A stretch of 6,526 nucleotides of DNA from Clostridia bacterium (GCA_900768805.1 CAAGEF010000111.1:1-6526), one strand, 5' to 3'; positions 1 to 6,329 are shown, counted from the first letter of the stretch. The notes: generated by a model from the sequence alone, not told the origin. Translations and numbers: made by a program.

Positions 1-1
1 A

Positions 2-571
2 AAGCAAGGGATAACAAATTATGAGTACATGTTCTATTATGCTGCACAATCACTCACATTTATTATACCAATACTTACAATGAGAATGTTTGCAGAAGAA
101 AGAAAAACAGGAACAGAACAATTGTTATTAACTTCTCCAAGAAGTATAACATCAATTGTTTTAGGAAAATTATTTGCAGCACTTTTAATAATTGTTATTA
201 CAGAAGTATTTACTCTTATGTACTTTGGAATATTAAGTTATTTTGGAGCGCCATCAGTAAAAGTTGCTTTAACAACTTTATTTGGATTTTTGTTATTAAG
301 TGTAGCATATCTATCTTTTGGAATGTTTGCTTCTAGTATTACTGAAAACCAAATAACTGCTTTTATAATATCAGTCGGTGTTTTTATAGCAATGTGGTTT
401 TTGCCAAGTGTAAGTGATATATTTAGTCCATTTTGTTTAATTAATATGTTTGATAATTTTCCAGAAGGTATAATTTCATTATCAGAAGTAATTACATTTG
501 TTTCTTTTACATTATTGTTTACTTTATTAACAATTATTGTTTTACAAAGAAGAAAAAGTGTAAATAAATAG
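2..571 (+). CDS. ABC-2 type transporter permease, GldF-like (5' end missing)
   Basis: Membrane permease subunit of an ABC transporter of the GldF/ABC-2 type. The frame is open to the left edge: codons from position 2 read KQGITNYEYM before the first in-window ATG at 29, so that ATG is internal and the N-terminus lies outside the window. What remains is 189 residues; the family is usually about 230-260, so roughly the first transmembrane region is missing. Visible features, numbered from M29: the cytoplasmic loop FAEERKTGTEQLLLTSP (about 21-37), the hallmark of this family, followed by VLGKL; hydrophobic helices at about 47-70, 80-103, 109-127 and 152-172; a basic tail ending RRKSVNK. Stop is TAG at 569-571, and the GldG-like gene starts 15 bases later, so the two are co-transcribed. 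The ATPase subunit is expected just upstream. Substrate is unknown; outside Bacteroidetes these transporters are not known to drive gliding. Confidence 0.88.
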   Translation, partial: KQGITNYEYMFYYAAQSLTFIIPILTMRMFAEERKTGTEQLLLTSPRSITSIVLGKLFAALLIIVITEVFTLMYFGILSYFGAPSVKVALTTLFGFLLLSVAYLSFGMFASSITENQITAFIISVGVFIAMWFLPSVSDIFSPFCLINMFDNFPEGIISLSEVITFVSFTLLFTLLTIIVLQRRKSVNK

Positions 572-578
572 AAGGGAG
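571..578 (+). promoter_or_regulatory. Ribosome binding site of the GldG-like gene
   Basis: GAAGGGAG, with 8 bases before the ATG at 587. It begins on the last base of the permease stop codon, so the two genes are tightly packed and probably translationally linked. Confidence 0.75.
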
Positions 579-586
579 ATTATTAG

Positions 587-2056
587 ATGAAAAAGAAATT
601 TACAGAATCAATTTCATTATCATTAAAAAAGAAATGGATAACAAGTAGTACAAAAACTTTTTTAATGTCTGCAATTTTGATTATTGCATTTTTAACTTTA
701 AATTTATGGATTGGTAATCAGGATTTACCAAAATGGGATATTACAGAAAATAAAATATATACACTTTCTGAAGCGTCTATAAATGAAATAAAAAAAGTGG
801 AACAAAATGTAAAAATATATGTATATGGATATAAAGAAAATGATACTATTATCGATTTATTAAAGCAATATAACAAAAATTGTCAAAATATAAATTATGA
901 AATTATAACAGAAGAAAGTAATATTGATAAAGTTAAATCTTATAATCTAGAAGAAGGAAATTCTGCTTTAATATTTGAAGTAGGTGAAAAAAATAAAATT
1001 CTTTATTCATCAGATTTTTATAGTTATGATTATACAACATATCAACAAATAGATTTAACAGAAAATGCAATAACAAATACAATTTTAAATCTAACAATAG
1101 CAAATAAACCAAAAATATATTTTTTATCAGGACATGAAGAATTATCACCTGATAAATATTTAACAACAATACTTGCATATTTGGAAAATGAAGTTTTTGA
1201 ATATACAACATTAAATTTATTAACAACACAAGTAATTCCGGAGGATTGTGATTTAATTGTAGTAATGTCTCCACAAAAAGATTTATTAGAACAAGAAGTT
1301 GCTCAATTGCAAACATATATTAATAATGGTGGCAATATAATATTTACAAGTGATTTTTATTCAACAGAAAATGTAAGTTTACCAAACTGGCAAAAAATAT
1401 TAGATATGTATGGTGTAACTGTTGAAAATGGAGCTGTATATGAAACAGATTCAAATTCTTATGTTGCAAATTCACCTTTTATACTTCTTCCTCAAATATC
1501 ATCAACAGATATTACATCTGATATATATACAGATGGAGTTATGGTTATGGAATTGCCAAGAAGAATAAAAATAGATGATACTAAATTAGAAGAATTAGGT
1601 ATAGAATATGAAAAATTGTTAACTTCATCGGAAAATTCATTTTTTGTAACAGATTTTTCAGAAAATGCGGTAAATTCAATTGCAAATCAAACACCGGGTA
1701 GTTCAATTATATCAGCAAAGATTACAAAAACAATAAATGGGGCTACAGAAGGAGAATCTAAAACATCTGAAATGATTATTATTGCAAATGGAACTTTTGT
1801 TAGTAATTTAGAAAGTGTTGTTGCTTCTGGTGTAAGTCAAGCGAATTTATATAATAATGCTGATTTCTTTATAAGTTCTGTAGCTAATTTAACAGATAGA
1901 CAAGATACTATATCTGTTAGAAAAGAAATGAGTTCTTCAACATATACACCTACAGAAAACGAAAATCGCGTAGTTTTAATTATAATATTTATTATACCGA
2001 TAGTAATTATCCTTGCTGGAATTATTGTTTGGAACATTAGAAAGCGTAAAAGATAA
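587..2056 (+). CDS. GldG-like extracytoplasmic subunit of ABC transporter
   Basis: 489-residue membrane-anchored accessory protein of the GldG / ABC-type uncharacterised transport family. Order of parts: basic N-terminus; transmembrane helix about 24-43; the family signature DITENKIYTLSE (51-62); a long extracytoplasmic region; KPKIYFLSGHEELSP (174-188), matching the family's 'FLxGHxE' block; PEDCDLIVVMSPQKDL (218-233) and INNGGNIIFTSD (245-256), the glutamine-amidotransferase/GIFT-like fold; C-terminal helix about 462-483 with the tail RKRKR, which should lie in the cytoplasm. Both helices therefore place residues of about 45-460 outside the membrane. It lies 15 bases after the GldF-like permease, the standard gene order. 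In several other bacteria a DUF4340 protein follows; here a terminator follows instead. Its biochemical role in transport is not established. The family call is firm; any substrate would be a guess. Confidence 0.88.
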   Translation: MKKKFTESISLSLKKKWITSSTKTFLMSAILIIAFLTLNLWIGNQDLPKWDITENKIYTLSEASINEIKKVEQNVKIYVYGYKENDTIIDLLKQYNKNCQNINYEIITEESNIDKVKSYNLEEGNSALIFEVGEKNKILYSSDFYSYDYTTYQQIDLTENAITNTILNLTIANKPKIYFLSGHEELSPDKYLTTILAYLENEVFEYTTLNLLTTQVIPEDCDLIVVMSPQKDLLEQEVAQLQTYINNGGNIIFTSDFYSTENVSLPNWQKILDMYGVTVENGAVYETDSNSYVANSPFILLPQISSTDITSDIYTDGVMVMELPRRIKIDDTKLEELGIEYEKLLTSSENSFFVTDFSENAVNSIANQTPGSSIISAKITKTINGATEGESKTSEMIIIANGTFVSNLESVVASGVSQANLYNNADFFISSVANLTDRQDTISVRKEMSSSTYTPTENENRVVLIIIFIIPIVIILAGIIVWNIRKRKR

Positions 2057-2065
2057 TATATATAT

Positions 2066-2095
2066 AAACTCTCTCAGTTTTGAAGAGAGTTTTTT
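2066..2095 (+). terminator. Intrinsic terminator of the transporter operon
   Basis: A perfect 9-bp stem (2066-2074 with 2084-2092, arms AAACTCTCT / AGAGAGTTT) with a 9-base loop. The T run covers 2090-2095. It lies 10 bases after the GldG-like stop codon. Confidence 0.85.
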
Positions 2096-2133
2096 ATATA
2101 ATATGAATTTCTCTAAATTTCATATTATATAAA
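2093..2133. repeat. AT-rich inverted repeat directly abutting the terminator
   Basis: Arms 2093-2107 and 2119-2133 are perfectly complementary over 15 bp (left arm TTTATATAATATGAA). Inside, TTT at 2108-2110 pairs with AAA at 2115-2117, with one bulged T at 2118 and a CTCT loop. It shares the terminator's T run. No T tract follows its right arm, so it does not look like a second plus-strand terminator. Read on the minus strand it is also not followed by a clear long T run. Confidence 0.6.
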
Positions 2134-2155
2134 TCCTTCAGCGAAATGTTTCAAA

Positions 2156-2227
2156 ATAAATTTGGCACACTAGCAAATTTGTGTACTCTTAAATTTAGTT
2201 TATATAATGTCAACTTTGTTATATAAA
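2156..2227. repeat. Two further hairpin-forming inverted repeats in the spacer
   Basis: First: AAATTTG at 2158-2164 pairs with CAAATTT at 2174-2180, with a bulged G at 2165, an extra C-G pair and an ACACTA loop. Second: TTTATATAA at 2199-2207 pairs with TTATATAAA at 2219-2227 around an 11-base loop. With the two repeats just upstream this makes four hairpins in about 160 bases. Each alone could be chance in AT-rich DNA. The series suggests a structured RNA tail or a dispersed intergenic repeat. No known riboswitch or small RNA was recognised. Confidence 0.4.
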
Positions 2228-2260
2228 TATATAAGTAATTAAAATATAATATTATTGTAA

Positions 2261-2289
2261 TTGAATGTAAAATTTTCCTGTGATAGAAT
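2261..2289 (+). promoter_or_regulatory. Sigma-A-type promoter of the HAD phosphatase gene
   Basis: -35 TTGAAT (2261-2266), a 17-base spacer and -10 TAGAAT (2284-2289), extended by TGA at 2281-2283. Transcription would start near 2296, giving a leader of about 40 bases with the ribosome site GAAAGGAAA (2317-2325). A perfect TATAAT also occurs at 2308-2313. It has no good -35 at the right distance, and a start from it would leave almost no leader. Confidence 0.6.
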
Positions 2290-2334
2290 TTTAATAAATA
2301 AAAGTAGTATAATTTTGAAAGGAAATTAAATTAT

Positions 2335-2787
2335 ATGAAAAAAACGGTATTTATAGATATTGATGGTACTTTAAGAAATAGTGAAAGAAAAGTAACTAAA
2401 GAAACAATAAATGCAGTGGATTTGGCTCGAAAAAATGGATATCAAATAATATTATGTTCAGGTCGTTCAAGAGAGCATTGTATTAATGTTAGTAAAGAGA
2501 TAAATGCTAGTTCTTATATAATAAATTCAAATGGTGCTGAAGGTTATAATTATTTAGATAAAAAAGTAGTATTTCAAGATTTATATACGAATGAGGATAA
2601 AGATTTCTTATGGAATTTTGCGAAAGAAAATAATTTAGGAATAGCTTTTAATTGTGACAACGTTAGATATATAACTCAGAATTATCCTTATAAATCTCCA
2701 AAAGACCAAGACATTACTTTTGATAAAATAGAAGATATGTATAACAAAAAGATTGTTCAAGCTGTTTTAGGACGGTCAAAATTTTGA
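2335..2787 (+). CDS. N-terminal part of the HAD phosphatase
   Basis: 150 residues as read, with ribosome site GAAAGGAAA and ATG at 2335. It carries the catalytic aspartates D8 and D10 of motif I, motif II (S42-G43-R44), and the start of the cap domain (about residues 80 on). It stops in the cap domain after VQAVLGRSKF. Alone it lacks motifs III and IV, so it should not be a working phosphatase. Family homology ends within a few residues of the TGA, which fits a break in one gene and not a natural short protein. Confidence 0.65.
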   Translation: MKKTVFIDIDGTLRNSERKVTKETINAVDLARKNGYQIILCSGRSREHCINVSKEINASSYIINSNGAEGYNYLDKKVVFQDLYTNEDKDFLWNFAKENNLGIAFNCDNVRYITQNYPYKSPKDQDITFDKIEDMYNKKIVQAVLGRSKF

Positions 2788-2791
2788 ATTT

Positions 2792-3151
2792 ATGCTAAAT
2801 CTAAAAGAAAAAATAGAGCAGTTTGAAAATTTAGAAATAGGAAATTATTCAAAAGCTTTAATATTAAAAAAAGAAACTCCAGGTCAATCATATTTTTATG
2901 ATATTGTAAAAAGAGGAACTTCAAAAGGAACTGGTATAGAAAAATTTTGTGATAAAATGAATATAGATTTAGTAGATTGTATTGCGATTGGTGATAATAA
3001 AAATGATTTAAGTATGTTTGAAAAAGTAGGAATGAGTGTTGCAATGGGAAATGCAACAGATTATATAAAATCAAAAGCCAATTTTATAACAGAAACTAAT
3101 GATGAAAATGGAGTAGCTAATTTTTTGAATATGATGATAAAAGAATGGTAA
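2792..3151 (+). CDS. C-terminal part of the HAD phosphatase
   Basis: Reads from an internal ATG at 2792; the same frame is open back to 2771, giving DGQNFEF before the Met. It holds the end of the cap domain, the motif III lysine (K45 of this piece, in GTSKGTG), and motif IV GDNKND (67-72) with metal-binding acids D68 and D72, followed by VGMSVAMGNA, the usual continuation in Cof proteins. No ribosome site lies at a normal distance from ATG 2792; the nearest AGGA (2769-2772) ends 19 bases upstream. Independent translation therefore looks poor. Confidence 0.65.
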   Translation: MLNLKEKIEQFENLEIGNYSKALILKKETPGQSYFYDIVKRGTSKGTGIEKFCDKMNIDLVDCIAIGDNKNDLSMFEKVGMSVAMGNATDYIKSKANFITETNDENGVANFLNMMIKEW

Positions 3152-3162
3152 AAATATAACTA

Positions 3163-3191
3163 TTGTAATTTATGGAAAAATATGCTATAGT
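3163..3191 (+). promoter_or_regulatory. Sigma-A-type promoter of the MBL-fold hydrolase gene
   Basis: -35 TTGTAA (3163-3168), a 17-base spacer and -10 TATAGT (3186-3191), extended by TGC at 3183-3185. Expected start near 3198. The ribosome site GGGGGAA (3220-3226) precedes the ATG at 3231. Confidence 0.6.
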
Positions 3192-3230
3192 ATATAAGAT
3201 AAATTTTACAAATCAATTTGGGGGAATAAT

Positions 3231-3866
3231 ATGTTAAGTGGAATAGAAGTTTTATGCCATAACAGTATTAGAATCGCAAAAGATAAAATAATATATATTG
3301 ATCCGTATAAAATAAATAAAGAATATAAAGATGCTGATATTATATTTTGCACACATTCTCATTATGATCATTTTTCTGAAGAAGATATAAATAAAGTAAG
3401 AAAAGAAGATACAATTATTGTAATAACTAATGATTGTTCAGAAAGAGTAAAGCAATTAGGTTTCCATGCTAAAGATATAATAACAGTAGAACCAAATAAA
3501 AAATATGAAATATTAGGAATTAATGTTGAAACAGTTCCCGCATATAATCTAGAAACAGAATACCATAATCAAGTTGATAATTGGGTAGGATATATTTTAG
3601 AAATAAATGATATAACTTACTATATTGCAGGAGATACAGATTTAATTCCTGAAATAAAGTCGGTTAATTGTGATGTTGCTTTTTTACCAGTTGGTGGAAC
3701 ATATACAATGACGGCAAAAGAAGCTGCAAATTTTGCTAATATAATAGAACCGCAAATTGCAATTCCTGTTCATTATGGTACAATTGTTGGTAGCAAAGAA
3801 GATGCTGAAATTTTTAAAAATGAATTGAATGAAAATATAGAAGGTGTAATACTTATAAAGGATTAA
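3231..3866 (+). CDS. Metallo-beta-lactamase-fold hydrolase, UlaG/UPF0173-like
   Basis: 211-residue cytoplasmic metal-dependent hydrolase of the MBL fold, in the branch that includes UlaG-like lactonases and UPF0173 proteins. Visible metal ligands: T-H42-S-H44-Y-D46-H47 (the HxHxDH motif), D135 in AGDTD, and H181 in PVHYG. H112, in YHNQVDNWVGY, sits where the branch usually has a further histidine. LPVGGTYTMTAKEAA (152-166) is a strong branch signature. Length is normal for the compact single-domain members (about 210-230) and there is no signal peptide. Start is the ATG 4 bases after GGGGGAA. It has its own promoter and terminator. Many members have no proven substrate, so ascorbate-6-phosphate lactonase should not be assumed; no ascorbate-utilisation genes are nearby. 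Confidence 0.9.
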   Translation: MLSGIEVLCHNSIRIAKDKIIYIDPYKINKEYKDADIIFCTHSHYDHFSEEDINKVRKEDTIIVITNDCSERVKQLGFHAKDIITVEPNKKYEILGINVETVPAYNLETEYHNQVDNWVGYILEINDITYYIAGDTDLIPEIKSVNCDVAFLPVGGTYTMTAKEAANFANIIEPQIAIPVHYGTIVGSKEDAEIFKNELNENIEGVILIKD

Positions 3867-3889
3867 ATGTATAAAATTAAAATAAAAGT

Positions 3890-3928
3890 AAAAAATAACC
3901 ATGAGGTAAAAACATGGTTATTTTTTTT
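3890..3928 (+). terminator. Intrinsic terminator after the MBL gene, overlapping the exchanger start
   Basis: A 14-bp perfect stem (3890-3903 with 3913-3926, core ATAACCATG / CATGGTTAT) and a 9-base loop (3904-3912). T's run from 3921 to 3928. It lies 23 bases after the MBL stop. The A-rich left flank means the minus-strand transcript also has a U-rich tail, so it could work both ways. The exchanger ATG (3914) lies in the right arm and its ribosome site lies at the loop, so termination here removes the exchanger message. Confidence 0.75.
3903..3907 (+). promoter_or_regulatory. Ribosome binding site of the exchanger, exposed in a hairpin loop
   Basis: GAGGT, with 6 bases before the ATG at 3914. 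Its first base closes the stem and the rest lies in the loop, while the start codon is paired. An in-frame TGA at 3902-3904 rules out any earlier start, and the next in-frame ATG is about 37 codons downstream, after the first conserved helix. This site therefore fixes the start. Confidence 0.6.
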
Positions 3929-4846
3929 ATATTTATAATAATAGGTTTTGTGTTGCTTTGTAAAGGTGCAGATATATTGATTGATGGAGCAAGTAGTATT
4001 GGAAAAAAATTAAGAATATCTGAAATGATAATAGGATTAACAATTGTTTCACTTGGTACAAGTTTACCAGAGCTTATAATAAGTTTAAATTCTGCTGTAA
4101 ATGGAGTTTCAGACATTTCAATAGGAAACATTATAGGAAGTTGTATATGTAATTTTTTATTAGTATTAGGTATTACTTCAATAGTAAAAAAAATTGTTAT
4201 TGATAATACTTCTATGAAAATATCTTTGCCATTTGCCTTTCTATCAACAATTCTTTTATTAATTTTTGGGAATATAGATAATAAAATTTCGAGAGTAGAA
4301 GGAATATTATTAGTATTATTTTCTGTAATTTTTATAATTAATTTATGGAATATAAATAAAAACAAAAAAGTAATATTAGATGAAAATATTGAATATAATA
4401 TTCCAAAATCAATTTTTAAAATATTATTAGGAATCATAGCATTAAAATTTGGAGGAGATTTTGTAGTAGATAATGCAAGTAATATAGCAAGAGAATTAAA
4501 AATTAGTGAAACTCTTATTGGGCTTACAATAATTTCAATAGGAACAAGTCTACCGGAATTAATAACTGGAATAATAGCTGCTAGGAAAGGCGAAACTGAT
4601 TTAGCATTAGGGAATGTTTTGGGTTCAAATATTTTCAATATACTATTAGTTTTAGGATTAGTATCAATAATAAATCCAATACCATTTTCATATGAATTTA
4701 ATTTTTCAATTATTTTTTTATTACTAATAAATCTTTTAGTTTGGTGGTTTTATTTTTGGAATGAAAAAAATTCGATTAGCAAATATGAAGGAAAAATACT
4801 GGTTTTATTATATATTGGATATATAAGTAATTTAATATTAGCATAA
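3914..4846 (+). CDS. Calcium/sodium antiporter, CaCA superfamily (YrbG-like)
   Basis: 310-residue integral membrane cation exchanger, most likely swapping Ca2+ for Na+ or H+. It has the two inverted alpha-repeats of the family. Repeat 1: KGADILIDGAS (17-27), GTSLPEL (48-54), GNIIGSCICN (71-80). Repeat 2: GGDFVVDNAS (180-189), GTSLPEL (210-216), GNVLGSNIFN (233-242). The ion-site glutamates E53 and E215 are present, as are asparagines N80 and N242, at the places expected from the archaeal NCX structure. About ten hydrophobic segments and a charged loop (147-165) between the halves match the family's usual size of about 310-320. The first repeat has Cys at 77 where Asn is usual (GSN). The start codon is buried in the preceding terminator hairpin, and no convincing separate promoter lies between 3800 and 3914; the best candidate is TATAAA at 3854-3859 without a good -35. 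Expression probably depends on read-through. Ion preference is inferred from family. Confidence 0.9.
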   Translation: MVIFFIFIIIGFVLLCKGADILIDGASSIGKKLRISEMIIGLTIVSLGTSLPELIISLNSAVNGVSDISIGNIIGSCICNFLLVLGITSIVKKIVIDNTSMKISLPFAFLSTILLLIFGNIDNKISRVEGILLVLFSVIFIINLWNINKNKKVILDENIEYNIPKSIFKILLGIIALKFGGDFVVDNASNIARELKISETLIGLTIISIGTSLPELITGIIAARKGETDLALGNVLGSNIFNILLVLGLVSIINPIPFSYEFNFSIIFLLLINLLVWWFYFWNEKNSISKYEGKILVLLYIGYISNLILA

Positions 4847-4864
4847 AGTGTTTTTATGAAATAG

Positions 4865-4891
4865 AAAAAGTGGTCAAAAAAATGACCACTT
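4865..4891 (-). terminator. Intrinsic terminator of the glycosyltransferase gene
   Basis: A 9-bp perfect stem (4868-4876 with 4883-4891, arms AAGTGGTCA / TGACCACTT) and a 6-base loop. On the minus strand the right-hand arm runs into TTTTT (plus-strand A's 4865-4869), which fits termination of the leftward gene. On the plus strand only A's follow, so it serves the exchanger poorly. Confidence 0.75.
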
Positions 4892-4915
4892 AAAAATAAA
4901 TTATAGCTAATTTAA

Positions 4916-6316
4916 TTAGTTTTCCTGACGATAGTTTTTGATAGTTTCTTCAAAGCTTGGAATTATAACATTTGCACTAATTTTTTTCTGATCGTAATTT
5001 TCAAGTGCATAGTCAATAATTGCTTTTCTATCGAATTTGTCTGGATTTAGCATTGCAAAAATTGCTGCATCAGCTAATGCTTGAGCATTTCCCATAGGGA
5101 TTAAGATTCCATAAGGTGTTGGATAAACTTCGGTTTCATTAACCGCTTTTAAATCAATATTTTCAGGATTGATTGTGTCAGGAACACCTCCACCAAGAGT
5201 ACCTACAGGAACGTTTCCACAAAGCATACATTCTTTGTATACTAAACCATCAGGTTCATTATCTGATGGGGCAAGAAATACATCTGCAGTGCTTTGAAGA
5301 GCTCTTACAATATCAGCACCTTGTCTTCCAACAAAGTGTGTATTTTTTAATCCCAATTCTTTTTGATGTTTTTTAAGCTCATCATCAAGTGCACCTGCAC
5401 CGACAATAAGTGTTAAAACATTAATTCCTTTTGAAGCCATTTTTTCTTCATAAATTTTAGCTGCATCAAGAACTAAATCAACACGTTTGAATCCAGCAAA
5501 CTTGCCAACAAATATTGCAAGCTTATCAAATTCGGTAGGAATTTTTCCGTCAGGAGTAATGTTTGAATTAAGACTGTTTAAAACAGCTTTAATGTCAACA
5601 TTTTCTTTATGGAAAACGCTTGTATCACATCCGTTTCTTACAAGCTGAACTTTTTCTGCTGCAAATGGGAATAATTCTTTGAATTTTCTTTCTTGTTCGA
5701 AAGAAATTACAAATATCTTTTCAGATTTTCTTGCAGCATTTTCAGCAGAAGCCATATAAAATTCACATTTTGCTTTTTCTTCGTAAAGCTCTGGTGATAT
5801 TTCTCCTGCTTTGATTTTTCCTTCAATTTCAGCAAGTGTTTCGCGAGCACGAGTATATCCCATTAAATCAGTACCATGGATAGTTGTGATTACAGGTATA
5901 CCAAGTTCACAAAGTAAAGATGTTGAAATCCAGCAATGTTGCCCATGGAAAATGGACGGATGAACACTATTGATATGTTCCTTGTAAATTTCTTGGAATT
6001 TAGCGCAATATGCCTTTAAATTTTCTAAAGAAATGTTCCAGAAATTTGCACTAGAGTTTGTATGACTAGTGAACATTAGGAAATTGAAAGGAAGAGCTCC
6101 TTCTAATTTTTCAATAGGTTCTTTTTCTCCAGTAAAAGGTACCAAGTGATATGTTACACCAGGTAATTTTTTGAAGCCAGTATTATTATTTGCTGTAATA
6201 ATATGAACTTCATAGCCCATGTCAACATAAGTTTTTGCCTGTGCAGTGATTAGTGTTCCACTTCCAGCGCCTTCAGTAGGATAAGCAGTTACGATTGTAA
6301 TTACCATTTTTTCCAT
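4916..6316 (-). CDS. GT4-family glycosyltransferase (GT-B fold)
   Basis: 466-residue cytoplasmic glycosyltransferase with the GT-B, group 1/GT4 layout, transferring a sugar from a nucleotide-sugar donor to an acceptor that cannot be read from the sequence. Numbered from the ATG at 6316: N-terminal domain with YPTEGAGSGT (12-21), HGQH (124-127) and HGTDL (147-151); hinge RNGCD (227-231); C-terminal domain with FVGKFAGFKR (269-278), whose Lys and Arg usually contact the donor phosphates; then APSDNEPDGLVYKE (349-362), the EX7E motif with E354 and E362; then GGGVPDTI. No signal peptide or transmembrane helix. The frame also allows a TTG at 6331, but that codon overlaps the ribosome site GGAGGT, which lies 7 bases before ATG 6316, so the ATG is preferred. 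It is transcribed alone, towards the exchanger, and ends at a terminator. Codons look visibly richer in G and C than in neighbouring genes, suggesting high expression or a different origin. Roles could include glycogen-like, sucrose, glycolipid or surface-sugar synthesis. Confidence 0.88.
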   Translation of the reverse strand: MEKMVITIVTAYPTEGAGSGTLITAQAKTYVDMGYEVHIITANNNTGFKKLPGVTYHLVPFTGEKEPIEKLEGALPFNFLMFTSHTNSSANFWNISLENLKAYCAKFQEIYKEHINSVHPSIFHGQHCWISTSLLCELGIPVITTIHGTDLMGYTRARETLAEIEGKIKAGEISPELYEEKAKCEFYMASAENAARKSEKIFVISFEQERKFKELFPFAAEKVQLVRNGCDTSVFHKENVDIKAVLNSLNSNITPDGKIPTEFDKLAIFVGKFAGFKRVDLVLDAAKIYEEKMASKGINVLTLIVGAGALDDELKKHQKELGLKNTHFVGRQGADIVRALQSTADVFLAPSDNEPDGLVYKECMLCGNVPVGTLGGGVPDTINPENIDLKAVNETEVYPTPYGILIPMGNAQALADAAIFAMLNPDKFDRKAIIDYALENYDQKKISANVIIPSFEETIKNYRQEN

Positions 6317-6323
6317 AAATAAA

Positions 6324-6329
6324 ACCTCC
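6324..6329 (-). promoter_or_regulatory. Ribosome binding site that sets the glycosyltransferase start
   Basis: GGAGGT on the minus strand, 7 bases upstream of ATG 6316. It makes the in-frame TTG at 6331 an unlikely start, since that codon overlaps the site. Confidence 0.8.

Larger units (their letters stand above)
2335..3151 (+). pseudogene. Cof-type HAD-superfamily phosphatase, split by a +1 frameshift
   Basis: Taken together the two frames encode a complete Cof/YidA-type HAD phosphatase, a cytoplasmic Mg-dependent enzyme family that typically dephosphorylates sugar phosphates or cofactor phosphates. All four HAD motifs are present: DIDGTL (residues 8-13) and CSGRS (41-45) in the first frame, then the Lys of TSKGTG and GDNKND in the second. 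The first frame runs to TGA at 2785-2787. The second is open from 2771 (after a TAG at 2768-2770) to TAA at 3149-3151. Removing one base anywhere from about 2771 to 2785 restores 271 codons, the usual length for the family. Likely slip sites are the A4T4 run (2778-2785) or the GGACGG stretch. Strong motif conservation in both halves argues for a very recent mutation, a sequencing or assembly error, or recoding, and not for an old decayed gene. The specific substrate cannot be read from the sequence. Confidence 0.82.

Noticed and set aside
29..571. ATG at 29 as the true permease start
   Set aside because: The frame is open to the left edge, no ribosome site precedes 29, and the protein would lack the first transmembrane helix of the family.
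933..1316. Minus-strand open frame inside the GldG-like gene
   Set aside because: Leu/Asn/His-rich mirror of AAT/ATA/TTA-rich codons, with no ribosome site or recognisable domain. The plus-strand gene has strong family motifs throughout.
2308..2313. Perfect TATAAT as the main promoter of the HAD gene
   Set aside because: There is no fitting -35 about 17 bases upstream, and transcription from it would start inside the ribosome site. The pair at 2261-2289 is a better match overall.
2790..3074. Minus-strand open frame opposite the HAD C-terminal part
   Set aside because: Shadow of a region that encodes HAD motifs III and IV on the plus strand; low-complexity Leu/Phe composition.
2335..3151. 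UGA read as tryptophan (Mollicutes code) as the reason for the HAD break
   Set aside because: Reading through the TGA at 2785-2787 stays in the wrong frame, and the conserved C-terminal half lies one base over. Trp is written TGG elsewhere in the window.
3877..4638. Long open frame on the minus strand opposite the exchanger (253 codons)
   Set aside because: It is antisense to a gene with clear paired alpha-repeats. Its composition (Ile, Asn, Phe, Ser, Pro) is what the complement of AT-rich membrane-protein codons gives, it has no ribosome site, and no motif was seen.
5173..5376. Plus-strand open frame inside the glycosyltransferase gene
   Set aside because: It lies opposite the conserved EX7E region and has no ribosome site; coincidental.
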